Source: Mesorhizobium comanense
GTDB taxonomy: Bacteria > Pseudomonadota > Alphaproteobacteria > Rhizobiales > Rhizobiaceae
Assembly (NCBI RefSeq): GCF_005503535.1
Contig: NZ_SCNN01000001.1
Coordinates: 310,001 to 374,000 of the forward strand
DNA length: 64,000 nt
Reading direction: 5' to 3'
Made by a program: the position numbers and the translations under genes. Of this stretch, positions 25,519-32,207 are shown in pieces; the first letter of the stretch is position 1, and each line of letters opens with the position of its first letter. The notes beneath the pieces were generated by a model. That model was not told where the DNA came from. It did no database searches and saw nothing but the letters and a program-made list of their open reading frames with translations.

Positions 25519-27693
25519 CTATCCGTCCGCGCCGGTGAGGGATCGAAGCGCGGCCTTGAGCTTGTCGGCACCGCCCAGTGCGGCCCGGTTGAGTGGGGCC
25601 GAGACGACGGGCGCCGAAAGGCTTCCCGTCACATGCAGGATCTCGTGGTCGAGATAGTCGAACACGCGGTCCTGAATCTCCTGCGTCAGCCGTGCGCCGA
25701 GCGACAGGCCGTGCTGGACCTGCTCGACGACGGCAACCCGATTGGTCCTGCGGATCGAGGTTTCGACCAGCGGCCAGTCGAGCCCGGTCGGGTCGAGGCT
25801 GCGCAAATCGATGATCTCGGCATCTATGCCGGCCTCCTCCACCACCTGTCTGGCCACGGAAACCATGCTGGCGCTGGTGAGCAGCGTACAGGCGCTGCCC
25901 GGCCGGACGATCTTCGCCTTGCCGAGCCGTACGCAATAGTCGCGGTCGTCGGCGGGAACGGGCCCTTCGGTCGGAAACAATTCGACATGCTCGATGACGA
26001 CGACCGGATCGTCGCATTTCAGCGCCGAATTCATCAGGCCGACATAGTCGAACGGCGTCGTCGGCGCCACGATGCGCCAACCCGGGTAAAGCGCGAACAG
26101 GCCGGACGGATCGCCCGAATGCTGCGAACCGTAGCCCGTGTGCGGCGAGACGCGGACCCGCACCACGATCGGCACCGGGAAGCCGCCGCCGAACATGTGG
26201 CGGACCTTGCTCACCGCATTGAACAGCTGGTCGGCGGCGACCAGGCAGAAATCGCCGAACATGATTTCGACGACCGGCCGCAGGCCGCAAAGGGCTGCTC
26301 CCAGTGCCACGCCGACAAAGCCGTTTTCGGCGATCGGCATCGCCAACACGCGCTCGGGCCAGCGTTCAAGAGCGCCCTTGGTGGCGCCCGAAACGCCGCC
26401 GCGTAGCCGGTGTACGTCCTCGCCCATGATGATGATGCGCGGATCCTGCTCCATCGCGCGCGCGATGACTTCAGACGCGGCAGCCATGAACTTGAGCGGC
26501 TTTGTCTCGGCCGGCGGCACGTCCTCGATCTCGAGGAAGCGCTCGTCCTTCAGTTCGGACAGGTCGCCGCGGATCTGGTTGTCGACTTCGCTGGCATCCG
26601 GCCATAGATGGTCGGGAATGTGCAGCGCATTGCCGCTCATCTCGGTCAGCGAGTCCGCGGCGGTGTTGACCACGTCCATGACGCACTGGTCGAGCGTGGT
26701 GAGATCGGCGGCATCGAGAATGCCCATCGTCTTCAGTCGTGCCGCCATCGTGGCGAGCGGATCGCGTGCCTTCCAGGCGTCTTCCTCGGCGCGCGTGCGA
26801 TAGCCGAACTCGCTGCCCGGCCGCGCGCCGCTCTGGTGCAGGAAGCGGTAACAGAGCGCCTCGACCAGCACCGGACCACCGTCTTCCTCGATGACCCGGC
26901 GCGCTTCGCGCATGGCGTGGTGAACCGCGACCACATCCATGCCGTCGCACTCGATGCCGCGAAAACCCAGCATCGGACCGCGCGAGGCAAGCCGCGTCTC
27001 GCGCGTCTGCTCGTTGACGTGCGTGGACACGGCATAAAAATTGTTCTCGGCAAAGAAGATCACCGGCAGCCGGTAGAGCGCCGCGATGTTCATCGCCTCG
27101 TAGGCAGGTCCCGCCATCATCGTGCCGTCGCCGAAGAAGGCGACCGAGATGTTGCCGGTGCCGAGCAGCTTGTCGGCCAGCGCGTAGCCCGCCGCGTGCG
27201 GCAGGTTGCCGCCGATGATGGCGCTAGTGCCCGGAATGCCGGAGGCGTCGTCGCGCATGTGCATCGAGCCGCCGCGTCCGCCGCAGTAGCCGGCGTTCAG
27301 CCCCATGATCTCGGCCATCAGGCCGCGCACCGAATCCTGCATGCCCGTGTTGAAATCGTCACGCCGGGGATCGAAGCCCGCGGGCGTCTGCGCGTTGACA
27401 AGCTTGGCGAGCACCTGATGGTGGGCGCGGTGTGTGCCATTGATGCGGTCGCCGATGCCAAGCATCGACATCGCGCCGACCGCCGTCGCCTCCTGTCCGA
27501 TGCTGGCATGCGCAGGCCCGTGCACGAGCCCGGCATTGGCGAACTCCAGCACTCTCTCCTCGAAACGGCGGATCAGCAGCATCTGGTGGTACCAGCGCAC
27601 CAGGTTCGACACCTCGGCGGCGTTCCAATCGGAATCGTCGACGTCGAGCCGCAACCAGGGCGCCGAGGGTTGGATCGCTGTCTGCTGGACCAT
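25519..27693 (-). CDS. Fused alpha/beta E1 component of a 2-oxoacid or acetoin-type dehydrogenase
   Basis: A 724-residue single-chain E1. Residues 1-350 are the alpha part: GSMHMRD, GTSAIIGGNLPHAAG and the thiamine diphosphate motif from GDGTMMAG to FFAENN. Residues 395-724 are the beta part: IIMGEDVHRLRGG, MPIAENGFVGVALGAALCGL, VRVSPHTGYGSQHSGDP and DLRSLDPTGLDWPLVE. Such fusions decarboxylate a 2-oxoacid or cleave acetoin-like substrates and pass the unit to a lipoyl E2. No E2 or E3 gene is in the island, so it must borrow them or work differently. It follows a GntR-type box (25-35 bp upstream) and an IclR-type box (about 107 bp upstream). Confidence 0.87.
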   Translation of the reverse strand: MVQQTAIQPSAPWLRLDVDDSDWNAAEVSNLVRWYHQMLLIRRFEERVLEFANAGLVHGPAHASIGQEATAVGAMSMLGIGDRINGTHRAHHQVLAKLVNAQTPAGFDPRRDDFNTGMQDSVRGLMAEIMGLNAGYCGGRGGSMHMRDDASGIPGTSAIIGGNLPHAAGYALADKLLGTGNISVAFFGDGTMMAGPAYEAMNIAALYRLPVIFFAENNFYAVSTHVNEQTRETRLASRGPMLGFRGIECDGMDVVAVHHAMREARRVIEEDGGPVLVEALCYRFLHQSGARPGSEFGYRTRAEEDAWKARDPLATMAARLKTMGILDAADLTTLDQCVMDVVNTAADSLTEMSGNALHIPDHLWPDASEVDNQIRGDLSELKDERFLEIEDVPPAETKPLKFMAAASEVIARAMEQDPRIIIMGEDVHRLRGGVSGATKGALERWPERVLAMPIAENGFVGVALGAALCGLRPVVEIMFGDFCLVAADQLFNAVSKVRHMFGGGFPVPIVVRVRVSPHTGYGSQHSGDPSGLFALYPGWRIVAPTTPFDYVGLMNSALKCDDPVVVIEHVELFPTEGPVPADDRDYCVRLGKAKIVRPGSACTLLTSASMVSVARQVVEEAGIDAEIIDLRSLDPTGLDWPLVETSIRRTNRVAVVEQVQHGLSLGARLTQEIQDRVFDYLDHEILHVTGSLSAPVVSAPLNRAALGGADKLKAALRSLTGADG

Positions 27694-27713
27694 TCAGGCT
27701 AGTTCCATTCCGG

Positions 27714-27729
27714 TAGATGATATATCAAA
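27714..27729. promoter_or_regulatory. GntR-type operator, site 3
   Basis: On the minus strand this reads TTTGATATATCATCTA, identical to site 2 over its first 13 bases, with the same perfect TGATATATCA core. It lies just upstream of the ATG of the E1 gene, where binding would block transcription. Confidence 0.68.
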
Positions 27730-27799
27730 TATTCTCTCTGGCGGGTGTCGAGGCTTATTCCAGGGTCATGTCACCGGTTCGCGGAGGTCGGCAGACAAA

Positions 27800-27814
27800 T
27801 GGAATTAAATTTCA
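27800..27814. promoter_or_regulatory. IclR-type operator, site 2
   Basis: TGGAATTAAATTTCA is a 15-bp imperfect palindrome that differs from the complement of site 1 (12733) only at the central base. It lies about 107 bp upstream of the E1 start, near the outer limit of a promoter, so the IclR-like protein could act as an activator here. Confidence 0.65.
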
Positions 27815-28006
27815 TTTTCTGCCCGAAGCCGAGACTAAGCTGGGACGGCGCCGTTCCGCAAGTGGAATTTTTGGGGTGACCAAGCCTTCCCAGGCAGTCG
27901 CTGAGCCTGGGCATGACGACGCACAAAGCGCCGGATCGCGGGACCGACATTCCAGGCCATCTCTCGGCAATCGCCCCGTTGTAAGACAAGGTGACCGGAT
28001 TTGCCA

Positions 28007-28034
28007 TTGAGCGTGGTGTGCGATAGGTTATATT
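28007..28034 (+). promoter_or_regulatory. Possible sigma-70 promoter of the exoQ-like gene
   Basis: TTGAGC and TATATT are separated by 16 bp, about 100 bp upstream of the exoQ-like ATG. The hexamers are reasonable matches in otherwise GC-rich DNA. A palindrome of the TTGCAsTGCA type overlaps the -10 end and could be a regulator site. Confidence 0.4.
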
Positions 28035-28136
28035 GCACTGCACAATGGAGACGCCGTTTCTTGTACGCCCCTGTTTGCGGATATGCCGCCGGGCTCGCGG
28101 CCTGCCGGTCGCGGGCCGTGTCGGCGGGACGCTGAG

Positions 28137-29432
28137 ATGAAAATTCCGAAGTCCCTGCTGGTCGATCCGGAGAAGAACTCGGTCTATGGCAGCTTTGCCG
28201 TGGCCGTCTCGATCTGGGCGTTTTCCTATTCCGTGATTTTCGGCCAGGTGCTCATCCTGGCCTATTACGCGGTCTGGCTGCCGCTTATCCTGGTCGACTA
28301 CCGGCGCTTCCTGCGGCAATTGTCCAGCGCCTGGCTGCCGCTGCTCTTCGTGACCTATGTCTGTTTCTCGGTCTTCTGGTCGCAGGCCCCCGGCATCACA
28401 GCCAGAACCGCAGTCCAGTACCTTTCCCACGTTGCCTGTGCCTATGTCGCGGCGCGCACCGTCAGCGTGCGGACCCTGACGCTGGGCGCCCTGGTCGGGA
28501 TATTCTTCGTGATGCTCTATTCGCTCAAGGTCGGCGCCTATTCCGAGGACGTCCTTGACGGCACCTACAATTTCGTCGGGGCCTTTGCCTCCAAGAACCA
28601 GATCGGCTTCGTCGCCTCGCTCGGCATCTATTTCTCGGTGGTGTTCCTTGCTTTCTTCCGGCGCGGCCGGCTGAGCTTCATCCTCACCGTTCCTGTCGTG
28701 CTGCTATCGGCCTATCTGCTGGCCATCGCCCATTCGGCGACATCCACGGCCTCCATCCCGGCGGTGCTGGCGTTGATCGTGCTGCTCGCCATGAGCAAGC
28801 TCTTGCCGCGGCGCTATCGCCGCGTGATCTTCCTGGTTGGTGCGGGTCTGATCGCCGTCGCGGCTTTCGTTGCCCTCAACCTCGGGCTGATGGACTTCGT
28901 GCTCGGGCTCTTCGGCAAGGACTCGACGCTCACCGGACGGACCTATCTGTGGGAGCAGGGCTGGAACGCCGCCATGCGGTCGCCCATCATCGGCGTCGGT
29001 TACGCCGCCTATTGGGTGCAGGGTTTCGCAGAAGCGGAGCGGTTGTGGAACGAATTCTACATCTCCACCCGCACCGGCTTCCACTTCCACAACACCTATG
29101 TCGAGGCGCTGGTCGAACTCGGCTTCACCGGGGCGGTGCTGATATCGCTGATCATGCTGCGTTCGCTTCTCGGCCACCTTACGGCGGTGATGTTCAAGTC
29201 GTGGCAGGCCGATTCGGTTGTTCTCATCGGCGTGATGGTGCTGTTGCTCATCCGCTCCTTCGTCGAGGTCGAGATCCTCAACCCCTACATCATGGGGTCG
29301 TTCCTGATGTATTTCAGCTTCTTCAAGCTGGCGCGCCTGCCCGTGACCCGCACGCGATGGTCGCCGGTGAATTTCGAGGATGCAAATGCCGAGAAGAACT
29401 GGAAGAGGACCGAGGTCGGCGCCGTCAGATGA
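28137..29432 (+). CDS. exoQ: ExoQ-like polysaccharide polymerase (Wzy / O-antigen ligase family)
   Basis: An inner-membrane protein of 431 residues with about ten to eleven hydrophobic segments, beginning near AVAVSIWAFSYSVIF. The family signature is the large periplasmic loop region with LTGRTYLWEQGWNAAMRSPIIGVGYAAYW (read in parts), then FHFHNTYVEALVELGFTGAVL. This H-N-x-Y/F-x-E-x-L segment is characteristic of ExoQ, Wzy and WaaL. In succinoglycan synthesis ExoQ joins lipid-linked repeats into long chains. The ATG follows an upstream TTG/ATG frame that is not conserved. In the known exo order it neighbours exoF, but here the exoF-like gene is about 5 kb away. Confidence 0.85.
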   Translation: MKIPKSLLVDPEKNSVYGSFAVAVSIWAFSYSVIFGQVLILAYYAVWLPLILVDYRRFLRQLSSAWLPLLFVTYVCFSVFWSQAPGITARTAVQYLSHVACAYVAARTVSVRTLTLGALVGIFFVMLYSLKVGAYSEDVLDGTYNFVGAFASKNQIGFVASLGIYFSVVFLAFFRRGRLSFILTVPVVLLSAYLLAIAHSATSTASIPAVLALIVLLAMSKLLPRRYRRVIFLVGAGLIAVAAFVALNLGLMDFVLGLFGKDSTLTGRTYLWEQGWNAAMRSPIIGVGYAAYWVQGFAEAERLWNEFYISTRTGFHFHNTYVEALVELGFTGAVLISLIMLRSLLGHLTAVMFKSWQADSVVLIGVMVLLLIRSFVEVEILNPYIMGSFLMYFSFFKLARLPVTRTRWSPVNFEDANAEKNWKRTEVGAVR

Positions 29433-29447
29433 TCCTTGAGCGACGCG

Positions 29448-29897
29448 CTACCGGAAGACCGCTATCGCGTCGAGTTTGCCGCGGCGAGGTTCTAGGTTGA
29501 AACTCGCCACCTCCTGACCCGTCTCGGCTGCGATATGCAGGCATATTTTCTTCAGGGCCTCGGTTGCCTGGATCATCTTCACCGGCAGGTCCGGCCCTTC
29601 CATTCCCAGTGGGAACATGTCGCGAAAGATGACCTTGTCGAGAGGGCGTCGCAGTGTTCTCAAGGCCAGGGCAACGCCCGCGGCCAACTCCTGGTCAGGA
29701 CGTGAACCCGCATTGTAGTCGGTCACGACAATGCTGTCGCCGGTTTCCCGCTCGACTCTCACCCAGAAACGCGGATCGTCGGAGCGCTCGACCCTGACCG
29801 AGAAATCATCTTCCCTTACCAGAAGATCGAGTTCAGGATCCGGCGCTGCCTTGGCGGCCGCCTGCGAAATGGTTTTGGCATTGATCTTGGGTACCAT
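29448..29897 (-). CDS. Hypothetical protein, 149 residues
   Basis: I do not recognise a named family. The protein is soluble, begins VPKINAKTISQAAAKA and has an acidic DPELDLLVREDDFSVRVERSD section, then WVRVERETGDSIVVTDYN and FRDMFPLGMEGPDLPVKMIQATEALKKICLHI (read in parts). It looks like an ordinary folded domain, and codon use is like that of its neighbours. The ATG used has a GGGA site; an ATG eight codons earlier lacks one. It is convergent with the exoQ-like gene, with a 15-bp gap. No function can be given. Confidence 0.6.
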   Translation of the reverse strand: MVPKINAKTISQAAAKAAPDPELDLLVREDDFSVRVERSDDPRFWVRVERETGDSIVVTDYNAGSRPDQELAAGVALALRTLRRPLDKVIFRDMFPLGMEGPDLPVKMIQATEALKKICLHIAAETGQEVASFNLEPRRGKLDAIAVFR

Positions 29898-30126
29898 GCC
29901 GCTATCCCGTAACCTTTCCATTAACCATAGAGTACTGCTCGACGGTTATCAAGCTTCAGTATAACGTGGCTGATTACTGCGCTGCGGGACGCGATTGCCG
30001 GACTAAAGCAACTCCAGGAAAAAGTCTGTAACGGTTTTCCGTCCGAAACTGCGCAAAAACAGGTAGTTGGAGTGCTTCGTCGATTTCGCGAGACGATGAA
30101 CACTCTGGTTGTGCGAGGCGTTCGAA

Positions 30127-30696
30127 ATGCGCTTGTGTTTGTGGGATTTGCAGTCGCCGATCAACATCGGGATGATCCTGCGAACGGCGGAGATCTACCG
30201 CGTTCCGGTGGTCATCTATGACCGGCGCGGCGTCTTTGGCGGATCCTCCGCGCTGACCACCATCTCCGATTTCGCCTGTGGAGCGCTTCAGCGGCAGCCG
30301 CCGTCCATCTATGGCGACGAAGACCTTGTGCGCGAGGCCGTCGCCGGTCGTTTGTTCGCTACGGTGATCACTCCGGACGCGCAGCCGCTGCAGCAGACGA
30401 TGATCGGCGCTAATGACTGCGTGTTGGTCGGCAACGAGTATGACGGGCTGCCTGACAGGCTGCTTGCCTCGGTCGATACGCATCTGATGATACCGATGCC
30501 GCCGGGGTATTATCCCAAGCCGTCGTCGGCCAGTCCGATCGATCCTGCCAGAAGCCACAAGAACGCTCAGGATGGCATGCCCAGCCTCAACGTCGCCGTC
30601 GCTTCGGCCATCATCATGTTCGAGGTTTTCGCCCGCACGCCGGGCGCCGGGATCACTGCCGTTCGATCTGCCGAGCCGCGTGCCCGCAGCCATTGA
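30127..30696 (+). CDS. SpoU/TrmH family RNA 2'-O-methyltransferase-like protein
   Basis: A 189-residue SPOUT-fold methyltransferase without an extra RNA-binding domain. It has NIGMILRTAEIYRVPVVIYD (motif 1, with the catalytic Arg in LRTAE), VLVGNEYDGLP (motif 2) and MPSLNVAVASAIIMFE (motif 3, the knotted S-adenosylmethionine site). It should methylate a ribose 2'-OH in tRNA or rRNA. The ATG has a GAGG site nine bases upstream. The 3' end overlaps a small minus-strand frame. It has no obvious link to exopolysaccharide synthesis. Confidence 0.85.
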   Translation: MRLCLWDLQSPINIGMILRTAEIYRVPVVIYDRRGVFGGSSALTTISDFACGALQRQPPSIYGDEDLVREAVAGRLFATVITPDAQPLQQTMIGANDCVLVGNEYDGLPDRLLASVDTHLMIPMPPGYYPKPSSASPIDPARSHKNAQDGMPSLNVAVASAIIMFEVFARTPGAGITAVRSAEPRARSH

Positions 30697-30865
30697 ATTC
30701 GTCCAGCAGGGCGTGGCGGTCAAGGGCGCGAAGGACGCGCACCGTTTCGACGACGGCGTCCAGGTCTATGTGCTGCATGGCGACGACATGGCCCGCTTTG
30801 CCCTCGGATAAGACCGCGGGTTTTCGATCCGCTGCCGGCCTGCTGAAACTGAGAATCCGTGCCAT
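30653..30865 (-). CDS. Small hypothetical protein, 70 residues
   Basis: A short frame with a strong ribosome-binding site (GAAGGACGAG directly before ATG). The sequence starts MARILSFSRPAADRKP and continues with HIDLDAVVETVRVLRALDRHALLDEF, a plausible amphipathic helix. It overlaps the 3' end of the TrmH-like gene by 44 bp in convergent orientation. No family is recognised. The ribosome-binding site is the main reason to keep it; it may still be spurious. Confidence 0.4.
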   Translation of the reverse strand: MARILSFSRPAADRKPAVLSEGKAGHVVAMQHIDLDAVVETVRVLRALDRHALLDEFNGCGHAARQIERQ

Positions 30866-30963
30866 CTCGTCCTTCGCCTTTTCGGTCGAGACTGGCAGGA
30901 CAGGGTTAACGAAGCCTTAGCATGCGGCTCAATTCAATAAAGAACCGCCATCTTCTTGACCTC

Positions 30964-30992
30964 ACCATGAACATCATGGTTAACATATTGTT
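30964..30992. promoter_or_regulatory. Tandem palindromes upstream of the TIR-like/SLOG-like operon
   Basis: Two perfect inverted repeats lie side by side in an AT-rich stretch: ACCATGA-aca-TCATGGT (30964-30980) and AACA-tat-TGTT (30982-30992). They end about 28 bp before the ATG of the TIR-like gene, a good place for an operator that overlaps the promoter. No dedicated regulator gene is seen next to the operon. Confidence 0.45.
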
Positions 30993-31019
30993 GATGTGGG
31001 TCGGGTGTGGTGTGCGGGC

Positions 31020-32207
31020 ATGTATAAATGTTTCGTAATCTGCCCATTCGGGGAAGAGGATGGCGCGGGAGAGAAGCTCAGGCTCTTTAACGAGCGCTCG
31101 GGCCTGCGCAAGCATGTATTCCCGCGTGTAGAGGCGATTTGCCGGGAGCGTGGCTTCCCCATCGAGATCGCCGACGGAGAGAGAACCGCCACTCCCGATC
31201 CTGCCGTGCGGGCGGCCACGCAGCGCGGCATTGACGAGGCCGACGCCGTCATTGTTCTGCTCACCGAAGACAATCCCAACGTCTACGTCGAATTCGGCTG
31301 GGCCGTGGGAATGTGGCACCACCCCATCATTCTCTACCGCAAGGGCTACAAGCTGCCGATCGACATCGTCGACCTGCTTCACCTCGAATATGGCGACAGC
31401 CATGTCTCGGGCGCCAACAAGGATGCCATCCTTGTACTGGCCGACAAGCTTGCAAAAGCGCTCGTCGAGAAGATCGTCAAGAGCAAGACGGACGTCCCGT
31501 TCGGCCATTGGCCGCAGACCACCCTGGCCCGCGGCCGGGTCAAGGTCTACAACCGGTTCTCGAAGGCGTTCACGCGGCTTGAGTGGTCGGAGGTTTTCAG
31601 GTCGGCCACCTCCGAGATCATCGTTGCCAGCACGGGAATGTCCAAGGTCAACGCCCAGGGTTTCATCTGGGCCGAGCCCGGTCGGCCGCCGGTGGAAATG
31701 GGCCTCGCCCAAATGCTGCTGCTCAAGGCGCATGAGGGGGTGAAGGTAACGGTCGTCTTCTACCACGAATCCAATGTTACGGACGGACATCTCAAGCAAT
31801 GGGATGGCGGCGTGGAGGAGCGCCAGAACAGGATCCGGTCTTCATTCAGGTTCTGGTCCACGTTTCGCCTGGCCTACGAAAGCGAACGCCAGGCCGCCGA
31901 GAGCAAAGGCGATTTTTCCAAGTCCAAACCGGGTGGAGGATTCGAGGTCATCCAGCTGTATGGGCGCCACCTTCCGTTCCGTGTGACGCTGACGGAGCAA
32001 CAGGCCATCGTCACGGTGCGCTTCTACACCGAAGTGTACAATTCCGGCCTGTGCATAGTGGCCAAGGCCGCCGACGGGCTGCCCGACCCCGACAACATGC
32101 CGGTCTACAATCAGGTCCGCAGGGAACTCGATTTTCTGATCAACGAAAGCAAGGAACGGTCGGAGGAGAACTATCGGAACTGGTTGGCGGCCGGGAGGCC
32201 GCGGTGA
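31020..32207 (+). CDS. TIR/nucleoside-deoxyribosyltransferase-like protein with C-terminal PLD-like region
   Basis: A 395-residue soluble protein. Residues 1-110 start KCFVICPFGEE and carry EADAVIVLLTEDNPNVYVEFGWA, with Glu91 in the NPNVxxExG motif. This is the hallmark of the TIR-like/nucleoside 2-deoxyribosyltransferase-like domains found in bacterial conflict systems, where the Glu serves in N-glycosidic bond cleavage of NAD or nucleotides. Residues 165-380 (FRSATSEIIVASTGMSKVN, LLLKAHEGVKVTVVFYHES) look like a phospholipase D-type fold without clear HKD motifs; this part is weak inference. The stop overlaps the next start (GTGA), so the two proteins are probably made in step. Function is likely defence or nucleotide signalling; sure of the N-terminal domain only. 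Confidence 0.7.
   Translation: MYKCFVICPFGEEDGAGEKLRLFNERSGLRKHVFPRVEAICRERGFPIEIADGERTATPDPAVRAATQRGIDEADAVIVLLTEDNPNVYVEFGWAVGMWHHPIILYRKGYKLPIDIVDLLHLEYGDSHVSGANKDAILVLADKLAKALVEKIVKSKTDVPFGHWPQTTLARGRVKVYNRFSKAFTRLEWSEVFRSATSEIIVASTGMSKVNAQGFIWAEPGRPPVEMGLAQMLLLKAHEGVKVTVVFYHESNVTDGHLKQWDGGVEERQNRIRSSFRFWSTFRLAYESERQAAESKGDFSKSKPGGGFEVIQLYGRHLPFRVTLTEQQAIVTVRFYTEVYNSGLCIVAKAADGLPDPDNMPVYNQVRRELDFLINESKERSEENYRNWLAAGRPR

Larger units (their letters stand above)
27694..28136. other. Intergenic regulatory region between E1 and exoQ-like genes
   Basis: About 440 bp without a convincing gene. The left part holds a GntR-type and an IclR-type palindrome serving the E1 gene on the minus strand. 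The right part holds a possible sigma-70 promoter and a TTGCA-type palindrome (ttgcactgcacaa at 28033) serving the exoQ-like gene. The stretch between about 27840 and 28000 shows nothing I can name; the short frames in it have no family resemblance. Confidence 0.55.

Noticed and set aside
31799-32203. Upstream extension of the SLOG-like gene
   Set aside because: The frame is open but lies within the TIR-like gene; the GTG at 32204 has a strong ribosome-binding site and a 4-base overlap, so the extension is a shadow.
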